Shown here in pieces: positions 1 through 4,853 of a stretch of DNA of 7,139 nt (the stretch's first letter is position 1; each line of letters starts with the position of its first letter). Origin of the DNA: Oscillospiraceae bacterium (GTDB taxonomy: Bacteria > Bacillota > Clostridia > Oscillospirales > Oscillospiraceae). The DNA lies in NCBI GenBank assembly GCA_020025395.1, contig JAHHSE010000076.1:1-7139 (forward strand), given 5' to 3'. A program made the translations under genes and the position numbers. The notes beneath the pieces were generated by a model. It worked only from the letters and a program-made list of their open reading frames with translations, had not been told where the DNA came from and ran no database searches.

Positions 1-412
1 CCCTATGACAGGGCAGCAGGAGCAGGAAGGGATTTTGCCCCACAGCTCCCCCCACCGCCCGAGGGGACACTCTGGATAAGGCGGCTCTCTCTGCCAGCCT
101 TTCCCCAATCTCCCCATAGCTTGCGATCTCTCCGTAGGGGATCTCTCCCACCAGCTCCCAAACCTTCCTGCGAAAGGGGGTGGTCTCTATCTCCAGGAGC
201 GGAGTAAACAGAGGCACCTCTCCGCTGAAATAGAGGGATAGCCAACGCCTGGTCTCCTCAAAGACAGGAAGGTTCTCTCTCTCCTGCCCCATTTCTTCTC
301 TCACAGGTGCCTGATCGGCAAACCAGAGTCCTGTCAGACCCCTTCCTTCACTGGACAGGATCATTTTCCCCAGAGGGGAGCCGTAAAAACAGAACCAGAG
401 TATGGACCTCAT
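1..412 (-). CDS. ogt: Methylated-DNA--[protein]-cysteine S-methyltransferase (O6-alkylguanine-DNA alkyltransferase), 3' end beyond window
   Basis: This suicidal DNA-repair protein moves the alkyl group from O6-alkylguanine (or O4-alkylthymine) in DNA to its own cysteine. Reading from the ATG at 412-410, 137 codons are open to the window edge. The N-terminal part has the usual FYGSPLGKMIL segment (about residues 9-19) followed by GLTGLWF. The DNA-binding core has PFRRKVWELVGEIPYGEIAS with SYGEIG (about 83-106). The RAVGGAVGQNP segment then leads to the active site PCHR, with nucleophile Cys135. The family is usually 155-180 residues, so roughly 25-40 C-terminal residues lie outside the window. 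The ATG starts before the conserved SPLG motif, but its only purine-rich upstream run (AAAGGGG) abuts it, so no well-spaced ribosome binding site is seen; an in-frame TTG at 460-458 is the only other upstream start and has none either. The gene diverges from the CPBP protease gene. Identification is secure from the motifs; the start is less certain. Confidence 0.93.
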   Translation of the reverse strand, partial: MRSILWFCFYGSPLGKMILSSEGRGLTGLWFADQAPVREEMGQERENLPVFEETRRWLSLYFSGEVPLFTPLLEIETTPFRRKVWELVGEIPYGEIASYGEIGERLAERAALSRVSPRAVGGAVGQNPFLLLLPCHR

Positions 413-422
413 CCCCTTTCTC

Positions 423-451
423 TTGACACAATTCCACCGGCTTGATAAAAT
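423..451 (+). promoter_or_regulatory. Sigma-A-type promoter for the CPBP protease gene
   Basis: A perfect -35 box TTGACA lies at 423-428 and a 5/6 -10 box TAAAAT at 446-451, with the ideal 17-bp spacer. Transcription would start near 458, giving a leader of about 61 nt before the ATG at 519. The -35 box sits only 10 bp from the start codon of the divergent ogt gene, so the two control regions overlap. Confidence 0.8.
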
Positions 452-518
452 CGAGTGCAAATTTTAAACGATGTCATCTGTATTTTAGCAGAACCAACCC
501 TGCGGAGGAGGAATTTCT

Positions 519-1517
519 ATGCATCAGACCGCCCATGAACCCTTTTCTCAACACTCCAAAGACTACGGACAAATGGGTCTTGCCCTGCTGGCAATGGCAC
601 TTCTCACCGTTGGATTGCAGCTTTTGATGATCCTGGCAGGCGTCAGGCTTTCCTCCTCTCATCCCGCCCTGCTCTCCAATCCCTGGTTCAAGTGGCTGGC
701 CGCCTTCCTTCCCCTCTATCTCTTTGGATTTCCCACGGCCTTTCTGCTCATGCGTAAGGTCCCCGCAGACCCTCCGGCCAGATCCAAGCTGGGGGCAGGC
801 CGCTTCCTTTCCTTTCTCCTCATGTGCTTTCCCCTCATGTATGGCGGAAACCTGATCGGAACCCTGCTCTCCAATGTTCTCTCCGGCGGGACCGCCCAGA
901 ACAATCTGGAAGCCTTTGTATTTGACTCCAGTCCTTTGAAGCTCCTGGTTATAGTCATCCTTGCTCCCCTGGCGGAAGAATTCCTGTACCGAAAGCAGCT
1001 CATTGACCGCTGCCGCAATTACGGAGAAAAAACGGTGATTCTGTTTTCCAGCCTGAGCTTTGCCCTCTTCCACATGAATTTCTTCCAGTTCTTCTATGCC
1101 TTTGGGCTGGGGGCGGTATTTGCCTATCTTTACACCCGGACAGGTCTCCTTCGATACAGCATCGCTCTCCATATGATCATCAACTTCATCGGCTCTGTAA
1201 TTGCCCCCCTCCTCCTCTCCTCCGTGGATCTGGAGGCTCTGCAAGAGGCTCTGCAAGAAATCAATTTCTCCGGTGCGGAGGAGGCCATTCTTCCGCTCCT
1301 GCCCCAGTTTCTGGGAATCTTGCTCTTCTCCCTCGCCATACTCCTGCTCAGCGCGGCGGGGCTGGTACTTCTCATCCTCAAGGCTCCCAAAATGGTATTT
1401 CTGCCCTCCCCTGAGGAACTCCCCTACGGTCAGGGCTGGAAAGCCCTCCTCCGCTCCCCTTGGGTAATCCTTTTCTTTCTGTTCTGCAGCGCTGTCTGTA
1501 TATATCAGTTGTTCTGA
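519..1517 (+). CDS. CPBP (ABI/Rce1-like) family intramembrane metalloprotease
   Basis: A 332-residue polytopic membrane protein of the CPBP/ABI family (Rce1/type II CAAX protease relatives), which act as glutamate-dependent proteases within the membrane. All three family motifs are present: EExxxR as EEFLYR (Glu153, Glu154, Arg158), FxxxH as FALFH (Phe181, His185) and HxxxN as HMIIN (His218, Asn222). Hydrophobic segments lie near residues 19-41, 57-77, 97-121, 140-152, 173-205 and 214-234. After the usual core come an acidic stretch (about 236-256), another hydrophobic segment (263-288), a loop and a final C-terminal helix (314-332). Ribosome binding site GGAGGAGG at 504-511 is 7 nt from the ATG. 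It is monocistronic, with its own promoter and a strong terminator. Bacterial members have been linked to bacteriocin self-immunity, but no bacteriocin gene is visible here, so the substrate is unknown. Family call is firm; function is open. Confidence 0.9.
   Translation: MHQTAHEPFSQHSKDYGQMGLALLAMALLTVGLQLLMILAGVRLSSSHPALLSNPWFKWLAAFLPLYLFGFPTAFLLMRKVPADPPARSKLGAGRFLSFLLMCFPLMYGGNLIGTLLSNVLSGGTAQNNLEAFVFDSSPLKLLVIVILAPLAEEFLYRKQLIDRCRNYGEKTVILFSSLSFALFHMNFFQFFYAFGLGAVFAYLYTRTGLLRYSIALHMIINFIGSVIAPLLLSSVDLEALQEALQEINFSGAEEAILPLLPQFLGILLFSLAILLLSAAGLVLLILKAPKMVFLPSPEELPYGQGWKALLRSPWVILFFLFCSAVCIYQLF
1233..1256 (+). repeat. Perfect 12-bp tandem duplication inside the CPBP gene
   Basis: GAGGCTCTGCAA occurs twice back to back and encodes EALQ-EALQ (residues 239-246). 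It keeps the reading frame and lies in the acidic linker after the catalytic core, where a length change would be tolerated. Replication slippage is the simplest origin. Confidence 0.9.
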
Positions 1518-1535
1518 CCGCAGAGCTGCTCTTTC

Positions 1536-1578
1536 TCAAAAAGGTGAGTCTGACCGATGGTCAGACTCACCTTTTTGA
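1536..1578. terminator. Bidirectional rho-independent terminator between convergent genes
   Basis: The arms 1536-1555 and 1559-1578 are perfectly complementary over 20 bp around a 3-nt loop (GAT). The outer part of the stem is A5/T5 and the inner part is GC-richer (GGTGAGTCTGACC), so each strand ends its hairpin with a T run (TTTTTGA). It lies 18 bp after the CPBP stop codon and 10 bp after the stop of the opposing metallopeptidase gene, so it can end both transcripts. A 7-bp direct repeat GATTCTT x2 (1577-1590) trails it. Confidence 0.95.
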
Positions 1579-1588
1579 TTCTTGATTC

Positions 1589-2278
1589 TTATGCGATGGC
1601 ATTCAGTAGGCCTCCGAATTTCGCCTGCACAGCCTGCTGGGCCAGCTCCTCGCGATTCACCCTGGCAGTGGCGGTACGGGTCGTGCCGCCGGAGACATAG
1701 ACATCTCCGCATTCCGGGCAGATTTCCGTATGAAGACGAACTGTCTGCTGAAGGACCTTGCGCCCCTCGCGTTCCGCCGCCGCCCGCTCCCGGCTGACAT
1801 GCTCCATCTCATGTCCAAGCACCGCGGAAGCCGCCTGCTCCGGGGCGATTCGTTGGGCGGTTTTGAAAGAGACCCCGGGATCGTCAGAGCCATCCCGGTA
1901 TTTCCTGTTCTCACAGGTCTCACACCTCGCCTCTTCCATGACCTCACGAGGAGATTTGAGTTCTTCTTCTGGGACACCAGCCTTTTGATTTGCAGCCTCT
2001 TCTCCCTGAGAGCGATCAAGGTACTGAATGCGTCTGCGTACAGCCATCTCCACAGGGTCTGCCCCTTCCCGCAGAATGGGAAGGCTTTTTTGGCTTGCCT
2101 GCTGCATATGACGCAGCTGGACCGCAGAGAGATTGGTTCTGCGCTCAGCTGCCTGAACGGGAGAGATCGGTGTGACCTGGGGGATGGACAGAGATCTTCC
2201 CACCGCTCCAAATCGGATGGAATATCGATAGCCGTATGTCCCACCATAGTTGTTATTCCGCGCCATTCCAATCATCAT
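1589..2278 (-). CDS. SprA-related putative zinc metallopeptidase (HEMEH motif, two CxxC pairs)
   Basis: A 229-residue soluble protein with no signal peptide or membrane segment. The N-terminal ~45 residues are rich in Asn, Gly, Tyr and Ser and look disordered; residues 50-115 are charged and probably helical. The conserved part begins with CETC (Cys119, Cys122) and NRKYRDGSDDPGVSF, followed by the HExxH zincin-type motif HEMEH (His156, Glu157, His160). A second cysteine pair, CPEC (Cys187, Cys190), is followed by GDVYVSGGTTRT. This resembles the SprA-related putative metalloprotease catalytic domain family (from memory, PF12118). The two CxxC pairs could bind a structural zinc around the HExxH helix; that is inference. 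The start ATG at 2278 follows a G-rich site (GGGGGG, 2286-2291) 7 nt away; ATG at 2266 is a possible alternative. It has its own promoter and shares the downstream terminator. Activity and substrate are unknown. Confidence 0.82.
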   Translation of the reverse strand: MMIGMARNNNYGGTYGYRYSIRFGAVGRSLSIPQVTPISPVQAAERRTNLSAVQLRHMQQASQKSLPILREGADPVEMAVRRRIQYLDRSQGEEAANQKAGVPEEELKSPREVMEEARCETCENRKYRDGSDDPGVSFKTAQRIAPEQAASAVLGHEMEHVSRERAAAEREGRKVLQQTVRLHTEICPECGDVYVSGGTTRTATARVNREELAQQAVQAKFGGLLNAIA

Positions 2279-2291
2279 ATTTGGTCCCCCC

Positions 2292-2310
2292 TATCATGAA
2301 ATCGATGATA
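2292..2310 (-). promoter_or_regulatory. Leader hairpin or operator-like inverted repeat before the metallopeptidase gene
   Basis: On the minus strand TATCAT and ATGATA (6-bp arms) flank the 7-nt loop CGATTTC. The repeat lies just after the predicted transcription start and directly abuts the G-rich ribosome binding site at 2286-2291. It could be a repressor site or a weak RNA hairpin affecting translation. The stem is AT-rich and short, so this is tentative. Confidence 0.35.
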
Positions 2311-2318
2311 ACGCCATT

Positions 2319-2347
2319 AGTATACCCTATTTTTCCGCAATGCGCAA
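2319..2347 (-). promoter_or_regulatory. Probable promoter for the SprA-related metallopeptidase gene
   Basis: Read on the minus strand, a 5/6 -10 box TATACT (2324-2319) lies 17 bp from a weak -35 box TTGCGC (2347-2342, 3/6). The predicted start near 2312 gives a leader of about 34 nt to the ATG at 2278. The -10 box and spacing are good; the poor -35 suggests activator dependence or low basal expression. Confidence 0.55.
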
Positions 2348-2556
2348 GTGGCTTTAGGCCTTCCCCCTCGCATCTCCATCACAGCCATGGAAATCTCCTG
2401 TCTGCGTCCTGCCAAGCAAACCGGGGCCGGTGATAAAGCAGGTGTCATACTTCTTTGGGCTAAGGTGAAATGACAGGGAAGATTCCCTCCATTCCTGTGA
2501 TATCACAATCCTTTCGGGAGTACAATGCTATTCTTTTAAACTCCAACAAACCATTG
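2348..2556. other. Non-coding stretch with short palindromes, no recognisable gene
   Basis: No reading frame here has both a start with a ribosome binding site and a recognisable product. Two perfect or near-perfect palindromes are visible: AGGGAA-GA-TTCCCT at 2475-2488 and TGTGATATCACA at 2496-2507. They lie 50-80 bp upstream of the plus-strand promoter at 2557 and could be protein-binding sites, but neither matches a regulator site I can name. Confidence 0.45.
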
Positions 2557-2585
2557 TTGACAGAATAAAAAAGCAGGAGTACACT
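2557..2585 (+). promoter_or_regulatory. Sigma-A-type promoter in the intergenic region
   Basis: A perfect -35 box TTGACA (2557-2562) is followed after exactly 17 bp by TACACT (2580-2585, 4/6 match to TATAAT). The A-rich start of the spacer is also typical. It would transcribe the short ORF at 2623 and probably read on through the remnant stretch into the phosphatase gene, for which no closer promoter is evident. Confidence 0.65.
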
Positions 2586-2586
2586 A

Positions 2587-2598
2587 GCTTTGCAAAGC
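2587..2598. promoter_or_regulatory. 12-bp palindrome at the predicted transcription start (possible operator)
   Basis: GCTTTGCAAAGC is a perfect palindrome starting 1 bp after the -10 box and centred on the predicted start (about 2592). A further AAAGC follows at 2601-2605. Its placement is typical of a repressor operator, but no cognate regulator is encoded nearby. Inference only. Confidence 0.35.
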
Positions 2599-2622
2599 GT
2601 AAAGCCAGTTTTGGAGGCGATT

Positions 2623-2721
2623 ATGTATCCGTTTCGTTATAAGTTCCTACTTTCCCCGGCTCGGCAGAAGTCCGGCATTCTCTTCACAAAAGGCATCAGC
2701 CCCTCATCAACGAGGCGATAG
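2623..2721 (+). CDS. Short 32-codon ORF of unknown function, possible 5' end of a broken gene
   Basis: This ATG has a good ribosome binding site (GGAGG at 2613-2617, 5-nt spacer) and lies about 31 nt after the predicted transcription start of the promoter at 2557-2585. It reads MYPFRYKFLLSP and ends at TAG 2719-2721 after 32 residues. I recognise no family. The initiation signals are better than the product, so it may be the true 5' end of a gene that was later frameshifted; the overlapping open stretch at 2643-2867 is in a different frame. A small peptide or a leader ORF is also possible. Confidence 0.35.
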   Translation: MYPFRYKFLLSPARQKSGILFTKGISPSSTRR

Positions 2722-2867
2722 ACGCCATAAACGGAGGAACGGTCACAGGGAAAAGCCACTCGATTCGAGAATACGGTTCAGAGACGGATGTGGAAAGCTT
2801 CAACATTTCTGATTATCAGGAAAGCGCATACCAGGAGGCGGGAAGACAGCAGATGACATACCTCTGA
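2643..2867 (+). pseudogene. Probable gene remnant: 74-codon open stretch without a start codon
   Basis: Frame 3 is open from just after TAA 2640-2642 to TGA 2865-2867 and reads as plausible protein, for example LINEAIDAINGGTVTGKSHS, then YGSETDVESF and YQESAYQEAGRQQM. It contains no ATG, GTG or TTG with a ribosome binding site at its beginning. The well-initiated ATG at 2623 is out of frame with it, so one or more indels near 2645-2690 would explain both. The protein-like composition and the lack of any start suggest decay of a formerly intact gene. I cannot assign a family. It ends in a 10-bp tandem duplication. The alternative is chance openness over 225 bp. Confidence 0.35.
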
Positions 2868-2877
2868 ATACCTCTGA
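2858..2877 (+). repeat. Perfect 10-bp tandem duplication
   Basis: ATACCTCTGA occurs twice in direct succession, at the 3' end of the remnant-like open stretch. Because 10 is not a multiple of 3, it would shift any frame that reads through, although the remnant's own TGA lies in the first copy. Slippage is the likely origin. Confidence 0.85.
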
Positions 2878-2976
2878 AACCCGCAGCTCTCCTGATAACA
2901 CCAGTCAAGAAAGGCGTGGATATCTTGGGAAAGCATTCAGGGTGCGCCAGAAGGTTTCGTGGAGGAGGAAGGATAT

Positions 2977-3696
2977 TTGTCAACCTATCTCATATCTGAC
3001 ATACACGGCTGTTACGACCAATACCAAGAGTTGCTTCGCAAAATCGATTTTTCCAAAGATGATGAGTTATTCGTCCTCGGAGACGCTCTGGACCGCGGCC
3101 CGGAGCCTATCAAGGTGATGCTGGATCTCATGGATCGTGAGAACGCAACATTGATTATGGGAAATCACGATGCGACTGCTCTCATGGTCCTGCGGCAGCT
3201 CACAAAAGAAATCACTGACGACAGCATTGCAGAAATTACCCCCGAAGTGCTGAATGTCTGCTCTGCTTGGTTTCAAGATGGGGGTTTTAGCACCATGAAA
3301 AAATTTCAGGAGCAGGAGCCGCCTGTACAAACAGATCTTCTGAGTTTTTTGGAGGATGCCCCATTTTTTGAAACCATAGAATACAACAGGATGCTCTATA
3401 TTTTGGTACACGGCGGCCTTGGAAACTTTGATCCTTCAAAAGAGCTGGAGGAATACCAGCCGGAGGAATTGCTGTGGGACCGCCCAGACTACAACAGGGA
3501 CTATTTCCCCGGTGGGCGCATCGTTCTTGTTACCGGTCACACACCAACTCCGTATATCCGTGAGGACAGGCGCCCTTTGGTCTATGAAGGACATGGACAT
3601 CTTGCCATCGACTGTGGCTGCGTATTCGGCGGCAGACTGGCCGCATACTGCATCGAAACAGGTGAAACAACCTATGTAAACGGTCTGAACAGATAG
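2977..3696 (+). CDS. Metallophosphoesterase, serine/threonine protein phosphatase (PP2A/ApaH-like)
   Basis: A 239-residue cytosolic enzyme of the calcineurin-like metallophosphoesterase superfamily (Metallophos domain), hydrolysing phosphoproteins or diadenosine polyphosphates with two metal ions. The ordered motifs are DIHG (Asp8, His10), GDALDRGP (Asp36, Arg40), GNHD (Asn63, His64), HGG (His145) and GHTPT (His188), so the metal-binding set is complete. The LLWDRPD segment before GHTPT is typical of this PP2A-like branch. I prefer the TTG at 2977 because AGGAGG (2963-2968) lies 8 nt upstream and the product then begins MSTYLISDIHG, as in relatives; a GTG at 2959 would add six residues encoded by the ribosome binding site itself. 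It probably depends on the promoter at 2557. G+C is lower than in the housekeeping genes to the right, hinting at separate acquisition. Substrate cannot be told from sequence. Confidence 0.88.
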   Translation: MSTYLISDIHGCYDQYQELLRKIDFSKDDELFVLGDALDRGPEPIKVMLDLMDRENATLIMGNHDATALMVLRQLTKEITDDSIAEITPEVLNVCSAWFQDGGFSTMKKFQEQEPPVQTDLLSFLEDAPFFETIEYNRMLYILVHGGLGNFDPSKELEEYQPEELLWDRPDYNRDYFPGGRIVLVTGHTPTPYIREDRRPLVYEGHGHLAIDCGCVFGGRLAAYCIETGETTYVNGLNR

Positions 3697-3794
3697 ATTC
3701 CAACGCTTTCCCCTCATTCGCTCCTCTTTTGCCGGAGCAACAGACCACCGGTCAATCAGAAAAGGTCCTCTCAACGAAAGGTAAAAACAGGAAG

Positions 3795-3841
3795 AGGGGA
3801 AACAGGGAAAGAGAGCGCACTCCCCCGCCTGGCCTTCCCCT
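3795..3841. terminator. Weak imperfect hairpin between convergent phosphatase and gpsA genes (possible terminator)
   Basis: AGGGGAA (3795-3801) and TTCCCCT (3835-3841) can pair over 7 bp, with an inner CAGG/CCTG pairing. On the plus strand ATTTTC follows; on the minus strand a TTTTT run appears only about 8 nt beyond the stem. It is in the right place to end both transcripts (11 bp after the gpsA stop), but the loop is large and the T runs are poor, so the call is weak. The rest of 3697-3851 shows nothing better. Confidence 0.3.
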
Positions 3842-3851
3842 ATTTTCAAGG

Positions 3852-4853
3852 TCACACCCAGCCGTCCTCAATCTCTCTTTTTTTAGAACGGGTCATCAGC
3901 TCATTGACCACGATGCGGGGGCTTTTTCCGTGGTAGAGCACTTCATAGGCCGCCTGGACAATAGGCATATCCACCTTCAACTGATCCGCCAGCGCCTTGG
4001 CGGTGGCGGTGGCGTAATAGCCCTCCACCACGGCGCCCACCTCCTGCCTGGCCTCGTCCACCGGCTTTCCCCGGCCCAGGAGAATCCCGAATCGTCGGTT
4101 GCGGGAGTGCATGGAGGTACAGGTAACAATGAGATCTCCCACTCCGGCCAAGCCGGCAAAGGTCTCCTTCCGGCCTCCCATACTCTCTCCCAGCCGGGCG
4201 ATTTCCGAGAGGCCACGGGTCATGAGGGCAGCCTTGGTATTATCCCCAAAGCCCATCCCATCACAGCAGCCGGCACAGAGGGCAATGACATTTTTCAAGG
4301 CCCCGGACAGCTCCACCCCCACCATATCGTCACTGGCATAGACCCGGAAACGCTCATTCATAAAGAGGTCCTGCACCAGCTCGGCAGCCTTTTTATCCTC
4401 TGAGGCAGAAACCACAGTGGTAGGCATCTTTCTGCTCACCTCTTCCGCATGAGAAGGGCCGGAGAGGGCCACCAGGGGAATCTTCTCCCCCACCTCCGAC
4501 TGAATGACCTGGGACAGGGTGAGGGAGGTGTCCTTTTCAATCCCCTTGGAGACCGAGACCAGGACGGTCCCCTCTTCCAGAATGGGGGCCAGCTTTTGGG
4601 CGGTTTCCCGGACGGCAAAGGAGGGGACAGCCATCACCACCACCCCGCATCCCTTTGCCGCCTGCAGATCGGAGGTAAGGCGCAGGGCTTCCGGCAGGGG
4701 GACTCCCTTGAGCAGAGGGTTTTCCCGCTCCCGCTCCAGGATCTCCCGCTCCTTGGGGTCATAGGACCAGAGGGAGACTTCATGTCCGTTGTCCAGCAGG
4801 ACCATCGCCAGGGCAGTCCCCCAGGCACCGGAACCGATCACCGCTGTCTTCAT
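3852..4853 (-). CDS. gpsA: Glycerol-3-phosphate dehydrogenase [NAD(P)+]
   Basis: GpsA reduces dihydroxyacetone phosphate to sn-glycerol-3-phosphate, the backbone precursor of membrane phospholipids, in the cytosol. The 333-residue product has the expected length. The Rossmann dinucleotide site is GSGAWG (residues 7-12), followed by VSKGIE (101-106), SGPSHAEEV (131-139), the catalytic lysine segment GALKNVIAL (Lys187), GLAGVGDL (234-241) and SRNRRFG (250-256). The ATG at 4853-4851 overlaps the plsY stop as ATGA, with AAGGAGG (4861-4867) 7 nt upstream. The same frame is open further upstream, but that part only covers plsY coding sequence and lacks family resemblance. It is the last gene of the operon here. 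Its product feeds the PlsY reaction encoded just upstream, so the pair encodes consecutive steps. No oddities seen. Confidence 0.98.
   Translation of the reverse strand: MKTAVIGSGAWGTALAMVLLDNGHEVSLWSYDPKEREILERERENPLLKGVPLPEALRLTSDLQAAKGCGVVVMAVPSFAVRETAQKLAPILEEGTVLVSVSKGIEKDTSLTLSQVIQSEVGEKIPLVALSGPSHAEEVSRKMPTTVVSASEDKKAAELVQDLFMNERFRVYASDDMVGVELSGALKNVIALCAGCCDGMGFGDNTKAALMTRGLSEIARLGESMGGRKETFAGLAGVGDLIVTCTSMHSRNRRFGILLGRGKPVDEARQEVGAVVEGYYATATAKALADQLKVDMPIVQAAYEVLYHGKSPRIVVNELMTRSKKREIEDGWV

Noticed and set aside
3..245. 80-codon minus-strand ORF starting at 245
   Set aside because: It is an alternative frame of ogt; the Arg/Gly/Pro-rich product is meaningless, whereas the other frame gives the full Ogt core and PCHR motif.
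474..1256. 260-codon minus-strand open frame
   Set aside because: It lies antisense to the CPBP gene, whose three catalytic motifs, promoter and ribosome binding site are clear; the antisense product is low-complexity and charged with no recognisable domain.
1657..2271. 204-codon minus-strand open frame
   Set aside because: It is an out-of-frame shadow of the HEMEH metallopeptidase gene, rich in Arg and Ser, with no family resemblance.
2496..2507. TGTGATATCACA as a CRP-type site
   Set aside because: CRP sites have TGTGA and TCACA separated by 6 bp; here only 2 bp separate them, and CRP-type regulation is not expected in this context. Kept only as an unassigned palindrome.
3720..3738. GCTCC/GGAGC hairpin as the phosphatase terminator
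   Set aside because: The 5-bp stem has a 9-nt loop and no T run after it, too weak to call.
3729..4403. 224-codon plus-strand open frame
   Set aside because: It is antisense to gpsA, His/Gly-rich, and starts in non-coding DNA without a ribosome binding site.
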